Below the pieces are notes generated by a model. That model did not search any database. It was not told the origin of the DNA and saw nothing but the letters and a program-made list of their open reading frames with translations. A DNA stretch of 52,841 bases from an uncultured Caryophanales bacterium. Lineage in GTDB: Bacteria; Bacillota_I; Bacilli_A; RF39; UBA660. This document shows positions 26,462 through 34,368 of the stretch, in pieces. The position numbers and the translations under genes are program-made. The stretch is from assembly GCA_946414975.1 (NCBI GenBank), contig CAMKQS010000003.1:1-52841 (forward strand), in the 5' to 3' direction. Numbering within the stretch: position 1 is the first letter of the stretch; the number at the start of each line of letters is the position of its first letter.

Positions 26462-28111
26462 ATGGAGAAGAAAGTTAATATTGTAAAAATAGGAATAGTT
26501 TTATTATTTATTTGCATATTTTTAATTGGACTAATTAATATAAATAAAATCAATGGAGACTTTGATGAAGATATGGAACAAACTATAGTTTTATATAATA
26601 TTATGGACTATTCTAAGGCAATAAAATCTGAAGAACTAGTTAACTTTTTAGAAAGTAAGGGTGCGGTTCCAATCAGTAGCAACATAGAAAGAGACCATGG
26701 TGTTGCTTTATATTATATTTTTACACCATTTATATTATTAAGGAATTCAATTCCACACACTATATCCTACATATGGCACTTATATATTTTTATTATATTC
26801 TTTGTTAGTATTATTTATTTCTATAAAATAAATAAAGAACTATATAGTAGGCTAGATATATCAGTAATAATGACATTATTATATGCTTGTTCCCCAAGAA
26901 TATTTATTGATGGTTTACATAATAATAAAGACATAGCATTAATGTCATTATTAGTTATATCATTGTTTTATTTATTAAAAATAATTAAAAATAATAGATT
27001 AAAAGATTGTATAAAATTTTCAATTGTATCCGCGTTTTTTTGTAATATAAAAATAATAGGAGTATTTGTTGTAGGTATCATGGGATTCTTTTATATTTTA
27101 TATAATATAATTAAAAACAATACGAATAAAAAAACAATTATAAATATAATTCTGACTGTATTTTTAATATTTATTATTTATGTAATAATAACACCTGCAA
27201 TTTGGGGATCTGGTAAGTTTGATTTTGTTAATTTTATTATATATAACTTAAAAAGTGGGGTTAGATTTAGAACTGTTATTTCTGTTTTATTTGAAGGAAA
27301 TATGTATGATAAATTAAGTAATAAATTACCTTGGTATTATATACCTAAATTAATTGTTATAACTTTACCTATAATAATAACTATCTTATTTTTTATAGGT
27401 ATGATAACTTTAAGTTATCACATTATTAGTAAGCTTGTTAAAAAAGAAATGTTAAAAGAAAATGAGTATTTTATATTTATATCAAGTGTAATACTTATTT
27501 CTATATTGCTAATTGTATTTGTTACTTCTCCAAATGTATATAATGGATGGAGACATTTTTATTTCTTATATGGACCATTATTATTAATATGTAGTTTTGC
27601 AACCTATATACTTTTAAACATTAAGAAGATAGATACGTTATTAAAAATATTATGTATGATATTTATAAGTTTAGATCTTTTATATATCATCAGCTATGGA
27701 CCAGCGAATGCTGCATACTATAATTGTTTAGTAGGTAAAGAAGACATATCTAAAACTTATGAATTAGATTATTATTCAGTAACTTCTAAACAAGCGTTAT
27801 TTGAATTTATATCAAGTAATAAGTTAGAGGAAAACTATGATAATAAAATATATTTAACAGGATATGATTACAATAGAATAATACTTATGGAAATGTATAA
27901 TTGGTTTGAACCAAAAACAAAAGAAAAAATTGTAATTGTTGATATTGATGAAGTCTCATCTTACATAGATAAAGGAATTATTGTATATAATTTTTCAAAT
28001 CCAGTATATAATAAAAGGGATATGAGTAATTATGAATTAATTTATCAATTTAAATTTCAGAATAATAATATCGTAGAATTTTATAAAATGAATTATGAAG
28101 TTGTAAGATAA
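26462..28111 (+). CDS. GT39-like (GT-C) membrane glycosyltransferase
   Basis: 549 aa with about ten membrane helices. The first outer loop carries an acidic cluster (GDFDEDMEQT) where GT39/ArnT enzymes keep their catalytic Asp, and FIDGLHNNKDIALMSLL and LPWYYIPKLIVITLPI match conserved GT39 blocks. A C-terminal soluble region follows (about 450-549). It probably transfers a sugar from an undecaprenyl-phosphate donor, made by the upstream GtrB-like enzyme, to a glycan or teichoic acid outside. It is the last gene of the polysaccharide locus; an IS3 remnant begins at its stop codon. Confidence 0.75.
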   Translation: MEKKVNIVKIGIVLLFICIFLIGLININKINGDFDEDMEQTIVLYNIMDYSKAIKSEELVNFLESKGAVPISSNIERDHGVALYYIFTPFILLRNSIPHTISYIWHLYIFIIFFVSIIYFYKINKELYSRLDISVIMTLLYACSPRIFIDGLHNNKDIALMSLLVISLFYLLKIIKNNRLKDCIKFSIVSAFFCNIKIIGVFVVGIMGFFYILYNIIKNNTNKKTIINIILTVFLIFIIYVIITPAIWGSGKFDFVNFIIYNLKSGVRFRTVISVLFEGNMYDKLSNKLPWYYIPKLIVITLPIIITILFFIGMITLSYHIISKLVKKEMLKENEYFIFISSVILISILLIVFVTSPNVYNGWRHFYFLYGPLLLICSFATYILLNIKKIDTLLKILCMIFISLDLLYIISYGPANAAYYNCLVGKEDISKTYELDYYSVTSKQALFEFISSNKLEENYDNKIYLTGYDYNRIILMEMYNWFEPKTKEKIVIVDIDEVSSYIDKGIIVYNFSNPVYNKRDMSNYELIYQFKFQNNNIVEFYKMNYEVVR

Positions 28112-28254
28112 AAGTAGACACTAAAAAAGTATTATTTAAACCCTAGTTGTATTTTGTAATCAACTGGGGTTTTATATTTTAAAGTAAAAATTGGACGATA
28201 ATAGTTGATGTCTCGAACAATATCGTCAATTAATTTTTGAACAGTGTTACAAAT
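28111..28254 (-). mobile_element. IS3-family transposase remnant (C-terminal end of OrfB and element end)
   Basis: On the minus strand an open frame ending with TAA (complement of 28132-28134) reads KLIDDIVRDINYYRP, then TLKYKTPVDYKIQLGFK. This is the C terminus of IS3/IS150-type transposase OrfB (YN-x-RP ... KTPVQYR-like). The 21 bp beyond the stop (TTTAGTGTCTACTTT on the minus strand) resembles an IS3 terminal inverted repeat. The rest of the transposase, including the DDE core, is missing, and upstream codons quickly stop matching. It abuts the stop codon of the GT39-like gene. Confidence 0.6.
28138..28178 (+). terminator. Hairpin in the IS3 remnant that may terminate the GT-C gene
   Basis: AAACCC-T-AGTTG pairs with CAACT-G-GGGTTT around a loop of about 11 nt (a 12-bp stem with one wobble), then TTTTATATTTT. 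Hairpins of this kind at the end of IS3 transposase genes are common. Confidence 0.5.
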
Positions 28255-28308
28255 TATTAATGTCAAAAACAATATACATTTCTTTTTAAATCCATCAATA
28301 CTTTTTTC

Positions 28309-28336
28309 TTGTTATTTTTATTTTAATTATTATAAT
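28309..28336 (+). promoter_or_regulatory. Promoter for the Shedu operon
   Basis: TTGTTA at 28309-28314, 16-bp spacer, TATAAT at 28331-28336; SD AAGGAGA at 28347-28353 before ATG 28361. Confidence 0.6.
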
Positions 28337-28360
28337 AAATAAACATAAGGAGAAGATAAA

Positions 28361-29548
28361 ATGATTGAATTTGTTTCTAAAGAAGGAAATATATTAATGA
28401 ATTATATTCCATATAATGGAACATCATGGATAAATGAAAATTTAATTGATGAAGAAAGTAGTATTAAAATAAAAAGTTTTTATTTCAATAAAAATGATAT
28501 TCTTTTTTTAGATGAAGATAAAATAGTTCTTAAATTTGCTACTTTAAAAGATGATGGCTATTATTATATTAAAAAGAGAGTAACTCAAACGAATGGTAAA
28601 GTAAAATTTAATGATTTATCTATATTAAATATTAATTATTTAATGATTAAAAAAAATTTAAATATATTTCAAGCAATTGAAAATACTCGAAATAATGATG
28701 AATTAGATATAAGCATTGGTAATTCGGACGGTGATATTAATTCAAATGATTTTTTATTAATTTGTAATAAATTTCCTAATAGTTATGAAAAAGATTTGTA
28801 TTATAGTTCAAGGGTACAAAATTTATTATCTAATTATTTTGAAGATTTAATTGATTATAATAAAAAATATACAAATTATATTAATAAAAAGTATAAAGAG
28901 TATGATAGATTAAAATTAGAATCTATTAGCGAATATGAACTTAAGAAATATGAAATAATAAAAGAAAAACTTGAAGAGTATTTAGTTCATGAGGATATGA
29001 TTAGTGAAGAGGATTGGAAGAAACTTATTGCTGATATTATTTTACTTTTATTTCCTCAATATATAAATTATCACAAAGAATTTAGTTTTAACTTAGAGAA
29101 TAATGATAGAAATAAAATAAGGGAGCAAATAGATTTTTTACTTGTAAATTCTAATGGTTGTGTTGATATCTTGGAAGTAAAGAAATCAAATTGTCCTTCG
29201 ATTATTTCTTCATCAGTTGATAGAGATAATTATTTTTCTAGTAATTCATTATCAAAAACTTTAATGCAAACCGAGAAATATATTTATAATCTTCTAAGAA
29301 ATTCCATTAAATCAGAAGATTTGCTTAATAAAAGATATTCATCATTTTATGGTGATGATTTTAGGTTTAGGATTATTAACCCAAAAGGTTTAATAATTGC
29401 TGGTAAAAAGAGTGGTTATAATAAATGTCAATTAAATGATTTAGAAGTAATAAAGAAAATGTATGCAAATATTATAAACATTTATACTTATGATGATTTA
29501 ATTGAGATGCTTGATCGGCAAATACAATTGTTAAAGAAAAAAAGATAA
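28361..29548 (+). CDS. Shedu-type defence nuclease (DUF4263)
   Basis: 395 aa. The C-terminal half is a PD-(D/E)XK nuclease of the DUF4263/SduA type: EQIDFLL (Asp258), VDILEVKKS (Glu272-Val-Lys274, the ExK site), a Q-bearing helix (LMQTEKYIYNLL), then INPKGLIIAGKKSG. DUF4263 proteins are the single-gene Shedu anti-phage system. The N-terminal half (about 1-200) differs between Shedu proteins and probably senses the trigger; here it includes charged helical stretches (YNKKYTNYINKKYKEYDRLKLE). It is the first gene of a probable three-gene unit with a second PD-(D/E)XK protein and a membrane protein. Confidence 0.8.
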   Translation: MIEFVSKEGNILMNYIPYNGTSWINENLIDEESSIKIKSFYFNKNDILFLDEDKIVLKFATLKDDGYYYIKKRVTQTNGKVKFNDLSILNINYLMIKKNLNIFQAIENTRNNDELDISIGNSDGDINSNDFLLICNKFPNSYEKDLYYSSRVQNLLSNYFEDLIDYNKKYTNYINKKYKEYDRLKLESISEYELKKYEIIKEKLEEYLVHEDMISEEDWKKLIADIILLLFPQYINYHKEFSFNLENNDRNKIREQIDFLLVNSNGCVDILEVKKSNCPSIISSSVDRDNYFSSNSLSKTLMQTEKYIYNLLRNSIKSEDLLNKRYSSFYGDDFRFRIINPKGLIIAGKKSGYNKCQLNDLEVIKKMYANIINIYTYDDLIEMLDRQIQLLKKKR

Positions 29549-29575
29549 TTTTTATTGTAGGAAAGGATTGATAAA

Positions 29576-30043
29576 ATGACTGATTTTGATTTATTAATAA
29601 TTTTTATAAAAGCTGTATGTAAAATATATCAAAATGATTCTGATTTGATCGAAATAGGAGCTAATGAAAGAACAATTACTCATAGATTAGGTTTTTATAT
29701 TGAAGAAGAATTAAATAATAAAGAATACAATGTTGATTGTGAATATAATAGAGATGGTTTTGATCCCAAAAAAAATAATAATGGAAATTATATAATACCT
29801 GATGTTATTATTCATAAAAGATTGACAGACAAAAATTATTTAGCAATTGAAGCAAAGAAAGAACAAAATAATAATCATGAATATGATGGCGCAAAAGAAA
29901 AACTAAAAGTTCTTACTAATCAAAATGGAAAATATAAATATCAATTAGGAATATTTATTGATTTTAAAAAAGACATAAAAGATGCAATTGAATCTATTAT
30001 TTATTATAAAAATGGTGAAAATTATGATTATTGGAGGATATAG
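29576..30043 (+). CDS. Small PD-(D/E)XK nuclease-like protein
   Basis: 155 aa, SD GAAAGGA before the start. Conserved-looking blocks: NERTITHRLGFYIEEEL (Glu31, Arg32, His36), VDCEYNRDG, IIPDVIIHKR (Pro-Asp at 75-76) and LAIEAKKEQ (Glu92-Ala-Lys94). The PD ... ExK spacing fits the restriction-endonuclease-like fold, and I have seen similar E-R...H-L...CEYNR proteins as uncharacterised accessory genes, though no name is secure. It lies 27 nt after the Shedu gene on the same strand. It may be an extra nuclease or an accessory subunit of the system. Confidence 0.6.
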   Translation: MTDFDLLIIFIKAVCKIYQNDSDLIEIGANERTITHRLGFYIEEELNNKEYNVDCEYNRDGFDPKKNNNGNYIIPDVIIHKRLTDKNYLAIEAKKEQNNNHEYDGAKEKLKVLTNQNGKYKYQLGIFIDFKKDIKDAIESIIYYKNGENYDYWRI

Positions 30044-30045
30044 TG

Positions 30046-30762
30046 ATGTTAAATAATATTGTGAGTTTCGGAATCTTAATTATAACAATTGTTATTTTAT
30101 TTTTATTTGTATATGCACCAATAAAAAAAGAGAAAAATTACGGAATTAAAACAATATATATTATTATATTTATGGTTGTTTTTATTCCTTTTGTTATATT
30201 TTATATGGATTATTATGATATTACATATATAATTAGTTTTTATAAAAATTTAAATATTAATAGATGGTTTGATTTTTTATCAAATTATATATCTACTATA
30301 ATGGGAACAATACTAGGGTTTGTAGGAATGTATATTATAATGATGATACAGGTGAGAGAACAAATTAATGATAATAATGATAATAAAAGGTTAGAAAATC
30401 AACCTATATTTAATTATATATTTAATGAAAAAAAAGTATATAATTGTGTATTTTTGGGTAGAAAAACAAAAGAAACATTAAATCAGGGGATGGTTATTTA
30501 TAATATAGGATTAAATCATGCAAAAAATGTTAAAATTAAATATAATGATGTTGAAAAATATATTAACGATGATGGACAATCATTTTTATTAAAAGATGGT
30601 AAAATAAATGTCATTATTTATATTAACAAAAAAATAAACAATATTTATATAGAGTATGAAGATATGTTAAATAATAAGTATCAACAAAGAATAGATATTG
30701 TCTTATCAAAAACAAATAATATAATAGATGAAGTAAAAGTGTATCCTGTAATATTGTTGTAA
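30046..30762 (+). CDS. Membrane protein with a cytoplasmic beta-rich domain
   Basis: 238 aa from ATG 30046 (SD GGAGG at 30033-30037; TTG 30031 is rejected because it is the SD region). Three membrane helices occur at about 4-23, 34-55 and 83-105. They are followed by a charged linker (REQINDNNDNKRLENQPIF) and a beta-rich domain (about 120-238). The layout membrane helix, charged linker, 'ENQPIF' and beta domain resembles the protein at 36936 (IQNEPLF). It starts 3 nt after the nuclease-like gene, so it is probably the third gene of the Shedu unit. No named family recognised. Confidence 0.6.
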   Translation: MLNNIVSFGILIITIVILFLFVYAPIKKEKNYGIKTIYIIIFMVVFIPFVIFYMDYYDITYIISFYKNLNINRWFDFLSNYISTIMGTILGFVGMYIIMMIQVREQINDNNDNKRLENQPIFNYIFNEKKVYNCVFLGRKTKETLNQGMVIYNIGLNHAKNVKIKYNDVEKYINDDGQSFLLKDGKINVIIYINKKINNIYIEYEDMLNNKYQQRIDIVLSKTNNIIDEVKVYPVILL

Positions 30763-30998
30763 ACTAAACTATAACGATAATGATCTTCAATTATAATGTA
30801 ATTGTATAAATGGTTATTATTGTTTTAGGTATATATGGTTTCTATTTCATTAAATAAATGGAAAATTAAACATACACATTTTATTGATTAAATGTTAATT
30901 ATGTATTTAATTTATGATGTATTATTAATGTTAAATAAAGTGAATGAATAATAATTTATAAAAATCCTTTTAAAGCTATGAAATAATTAAAATTATTA

Positions 30999-31004
30999 TA
31001 TAAT
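30999..31004 (+). promoter_or_regulatory. Probable -10 of the primase-helicase gene
   Basis: TATAAT, followed by a leader of about 27 nt with SD GAGGGGTG before ATG 31038. The rest of the 275-nt gap 30763-31037 is AT-rich with no gene that I can see. Confidence 0.45.
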
Positions 31005-31037
31005 ATAGTAACTTTATTACTTTTAGAGGGGTGTAAT

Positions 31038-33401
31038 ATGCAAAGAAATGAGATTATCGAAGCTATAAATCAAAAAACTCTTGAGGCAAAAAAAATAATT
31101 AATGAGATAAATGACTTAAAGAAGTTGCTTAGTAATTATGATAATCAACATAAAACAAATTTTACTAATGAAGAAAAGATTAATATTTTTATGGATTATT
31201 TTAAGGGTAGAGATAGTATATATCCTTATCTTTCTATTGATAAAAAGGATCCAAGTAAAAAATACTATATACCTAAATGTGCTAATGAATGGAATAAAAA
31301 TGTTTGTAATAAAACAATGGGTAAAAAATGTAAAGATTGTCAGTATTGGGTTGATAAACCAATAGATAAAGAAGTAATAAGAAATCATTTATTTAATAGT
31401 AATCCAATTGGTATTTATCCTATGTTAGATGATGAAACTTGTTACTTTTTGGCTTTTGATTTTGATGATAAGAAAAATGAAAACGATATTAAAGAAGATG
31501 TACTTGCTTTTGCTAGTATATGTGATAAGTATAATGTCCCTATCTCTATTGAACGTAGTAGATCAGGTCATGGCATTCACGTATGGATATTTTTTGAAAA
31601 CAATATAAAGGCACTAACTGCTAGAAAGATGGGAAGTCTATTATTATCAAAAACAATGGAAATACGTGATAATTTAAAAATTGATTCTTTTGATAGAATG
31701 TTTCCAAATCAAGATACCATGCCAAAAGGTGGTTATGGTAACTTAATTGTGCTTCCATTTCAAAATGAACCAATGAAATATAATAATACTGCTTTTCTAG
31801 ATAGAAATTTTATTGCTTATGATGATCAATATAGCTATTTAAGTAAAGTTAAAAAAATGAGTTATGATGAGGTATTTAGCGTAATAAGAATATTATCTGA
31901 AAATACAATAGATATTAGTAATGAATATGTAGAGTTAAAGAAAGAAATTAAAAATAAACAAAAAAATAATTTTGATTTTCCAAAAAATATTGATGTTACT
32001 TTAGACAATATGGTTTATATAGATAAAGCTAATCTAAGTGCAGCTGTTAAAAACTGTTTTAGAAGACTTGCAACATTTGCCAATCCAGAATTCTTTAAAA
32101 AGCAAAGAATGAGAATGTCAGTCTATAATATTCCTATGGTAATAGATTGCAGTAAAGAAGATGATAAATACTTGATGATTCCTAGAGGTAAATTTGAATA
32201 TTTACGTGACTTATGTAATCAAAATAATATAAAAATGAATATTACTGATAGAAGAAATGAAGGACAAAAATTAAATATAAAATTCAATGGTGAATTAAGG
32301 GAAGAACAAAGTCTTGCGCTAAAAGAAATGCTAAAATATGAAAATGGAATACTTGAAGCACCTACTGGGTTTGGAAAAACTGTTATATGCTGTAAGCTAA
32401 TTGAAGAAAGAAATGTTAATACGCTTATAGTTACTTTTAATTTATCACTACTAAATCAATGGAAAAAAAGATTAAAAGAATTTTTGAATATTGAAGAAGT
32501 AGGTCAAATTGGTGATAATAAAAATACATTAACTAACACAATAGATGTAGCTAGCATTAAAACAATATATAATGACGGAAAATTTAGTGATATAGTTAAG
32601 AATTATGGAATGATAATTATAGATGAATGTCATCATTCCTCAGCTTATACGTATGAAGCAGCTTTAAATATGATGAATGCAAAGTATGTATATGGTGTAT
32701 CTGCAACGCCGGAAAAGGAAAATGGACATACACCTATTATTAAAATGCAATGCGGTGATATTAGATATAAAGTTGATATGAAAGAATATAATAAAAAATT
32801 AAATTTATCAATGAAAGTATATAGTAAGAGTGTCCATTTGAATTTTGTTAATAAGAATGTAATGGATTATAAAATAAATGAAATATATGATTTAATATCA
32901 AAAGATGTAATTAGAAATGAAGTAGTCATAAAAGATGTGGAAGAAGAGTATAAAAATGGTAAAAATGTATTAGTATTAACAGAACGAATTGATCATTTAG
33001 AATATTTATACGAAAAATTATCCAAAATAACCGACAATATAATTGTATATCGAGGTGGATTGGGTAAAAAAGTATTAAAGAAATATGATGAATTAAATAC
33101 TACTATTAAAGAAAAGAATGAAAATAAAATAATAATTGCTACTAGCTCTTGTATTGGCGAGGGTTTCGATGACTCAACATTAGAAGTATTATTCTTAACC
33201 ATGCCAATATCTAGCGTAAATAGAATAGTACAATATACAGGAAGACTTCATAGGAAAAATGAGAATAAAAAAGAAATAATTGTTTATGATTATGTTGATG
33301 ATAATTTTTCAATGATTAGAAATATGTTTTTAAAAAGGAAAAAGGCATATGAAAAAGTAGGGTATGAAATTATTGAAGATAATTATCAGATGACAATATA
33401 A
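31038..33401 (+). CDS. TOTE-type archaeo-eukaryotic primase fused to an SF2 helicase
   Basis: 787 aa. Residues 1-35 are a coiled coil (ALEAKKIINEINDLKKLL-like). Residues about 45-280 match the AEP primase domain of TOTE conflict systems: a Cys cluster (C81, C90, C98, C101), metal-binding LAFDFDDKK (D141/D143) and SGHGIHVWIFFE (H178/H181). Residues 420-787 are an SF2 helicase: Walker A APTGFGKT (441-448), DECHH (529-533), SATP, and motif VI QYTGRLHR. These proteins belong to predicted nucleic-acid-targeting conflict systems. It stands alone here, just after the Shedu unit, with no companion nuclease downstream apart from a broken gene. Confidence 0.82.
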   Translation: MQRNEIIEAINQKTLEAKKIINEINDLKKLLSNYDNQHKTNFTNEEKINIFMDYFKGRDSIYPYLSIDKKDPSKKYYIPKCANEWNKNVCNKTMGKKCKDCQYWVDKPIDKEVIRNHLFNSNPIGIYPMLDDETCYFLAFDFDDKKNENDIKEDVLAFASICDKYNVPISIERSRSGHGIHVWIFFENNIKALTARKMGSLLLSKTMEIRDNLKIDSFDRMFPNQDTMPKGGYGNLIVLPFQNEPMKYNNTAFLDRNFIAYDDQYSYLSKVKKMSYDEVFSVIRILSENTIDISNEYVELKKEIKNKQKNNFDFPKNIDVTLDNMVYIDKANLSAAVKNCFRRLATFANPEFFKKQRMRMSVYNIPMVIDCSKEDDKYLMIPRGKFEYLRDLCNQNNIKMNITDRRNEGQKLNIKFNGELREEQSLALKEMLKYENGILEAPTGFGKTVICCKLIEERNVNTLIVTFNLSLLNQWKKRLKEFLNIEEVGQIGDNKNTLTNTIDVASIKTIYNDGKFSDIVKNYGMIIIDECHHSSAYTYEAALNMMNAKYVYGVSATPEKENGHTPIIKMQCGDIRYKVDMKEYNKKLNLSMKVYSKSVHLNFVNKNVMDYKINEIYDLISKDVIRNEVVIKDVEEEYKNGKNVLVLTERIDHLEYLYEKLSKITDNIIVYRGGLGKKVLKKYDELNTTIKEKNENKIIIATSSCIGEGFDDSTLEVLFLTMPISSVNRIVQYTGRLHRKNENKKEIIVYDYVDDNFSMIRNMFLKRKKAYEKVGYEIIEDNYQMTI

Positions 33402-33445
33402 TAAAAATTATATAGTTCGACAAAAAAAATTATGGCAGAATATAA

Positions 33446-33918
33446 AGTGAAGTGGATATACTATGGAAACAAAAAAGATATTCTAGAAATCCTCAAATTG
33501 CTAGAGTATTAAATGAAATGGGAATAGTAAGAGAATTAAATGAAGGCGTAAAGAAAATTTATAGTGAAATACAAAGATTTTTCTTGAAAGATCCAATATA
33601 TTCTGAACCAGACAGGAATTCAGTTTTACTTGTTCTTGATAATAATATAGTTATGCGTAGCCGTAGAAAAGAAGAAAGTATGTTAAAAGATAACACTATT
33701 CAAGATAAATGGAAAAATCTAAATTATTTAGTAAGACAAGTATTGACAACGATATTTGATAAAGGAGAAATAAGTTTAGAAGAAACAGCAAAAAATAATA
33801 AATAGAGGGAAAACAACAGCTGTAAAAATGTTAAATAAATTAGTAGATATGAATTTGATAGCTTGGACAGGTACATTCAAAGTCTGATAATAAAGGCAAG
33901 TATATTATAAAAAAATAG
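33446..33918 (+). pseudogene. AlbA_2/ATP-binding regulator, C-terminal fragment with two frameshifts
   Basis: The first frame (33446-33805) reads YSRNPQIARVLNEMGIVRELNEGVKKIYSEI, the SRNP...G(V/I)K-I block that ends the HATPase_c_4 region of this family, then NNIVMRSRRKEESM. After the stop at 33803 the family winged-HTH continues in another frame (KTTAVKMLNKLVDMNLIAWTGT). Near 33878 it shifts again to read KSDNKGKYIIKK, ending TAG 33916-33918. So at least two indels, and the N-terminal two thirds are absent. GTG 33452 could start a 117-aa product, but no SD supports it. It differs in subfamily from the fragment at 3657-4525. Confidence 0.75.
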
Positions 33919-33922
33919 TATA

Positions 33923-33992
33923 GTTCAGTACCATTCAATACCGTTCAGTACCATTCAATACCGTTCAGTACTGTTTAATGTTGTTCACTAGT
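33923..33992 (+). repeat. Seven tandem 10-nt units (20-nt alternation)
   Basis: Units GTTCAGTACC and ATTCAATACC alternate for the first four copies, followed by three diverging ones (GTTCAGTACT, GTTTAATGTT, GTTCACTAGT). The array starts 4 nt after the pseudogene's TAG. Read in frame past that TAG it gives YSSVPFNTVQYHSIPFSTV, a 10-residue periodic peptide, so it may be the former C-terminal tail of the dead gene. Confidence 0.85.
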
Positions 33993-34267
33993 GCCAAATT
34001 TATTATATTTATTATTAAACAAAGAGTCTTAATTAACTCATGGAGGAGTATGTTAAATCCAAAAATAAGTGAATGACTATGAATGATAATAAATATAGGA
34101 GTTTAAAGATACTTGATAAAAGTATCTTTTTATTAGATGCTGATGTATCTAAATAATTTTGCGTCACTTACATCACTTAAATATAGGGGGTACTAATTTT
34201 AAGTATCACAATTGTCATAAGCTAGAGAAATCTAGTCTTTTTTTGATAATAAAAAATTTAAAAAATT
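33993..34267. other. Non-coding stretch without a recognisable gene
   Basis: Between the repeat array and the Fic operators I see only a terminator-like hairpin (34105-34132) and a 9-codon ORF (ATG 34050, MLNPKISE) with a good GGAGGAG ahead of it. The ORF is too short to call a gene. Confidence 0.5.
34105..34132 (+). terminator. Terminator-like hairpin
   Basis: AAGATACT/AGTATCTT stem (34106-34113 with 34121-34128), 7-nt loop and T residues. Confidence 0.65.
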
Positions 34268-34292
34268 TTAACATATTTTTATGATATGTTAA
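34268..34292. promoter_or_regulatory. Operator 1 of the fic gene
   Basis: Inverted repeat TTAACATAT-N7-ATATGTTAA. Its arms are identical to operator 2 and its centre is 40 bp upstream of it (about four helical turns). Confidence 0.75.
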
Positions 34293-34307
34293 AAAAATAT
34301 TAAAAAG

Positions 34308-34332
34308 TTAACATATTTCTTGTATATGTTAA
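34308..34332. promoter_or_regulatory. Operator 2 of the fic gene
   Basis: Inverted repeat TTAACATAT-N7-ATATGTTAA overlapping the -35 box of the fic promoter, so a bound dimer would block RNA polymerase. Confidence 0.78.
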
Positions 34333-34348
34333 AAAAATAGTGTAATAT
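34320..34348 (+). promoter_or_regulatory. fic promoter
   Basis: TTGTAT at 34320-34325 inside operator 2, 17-bp spacer and TAATAT at 34343-34348. SD AGGAG (34357-34361) precedes ATG 34369. Confidence 0.65.
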
Positions 34349-34368
34349 TATATATGAGGAGATATAAT

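Noticed and set aside
33923..33992. Reading the tandem repeat as a CRISPR array
   Set aside because: Units are 10 nt and contiguous with no spacers, and no cas gene is present.
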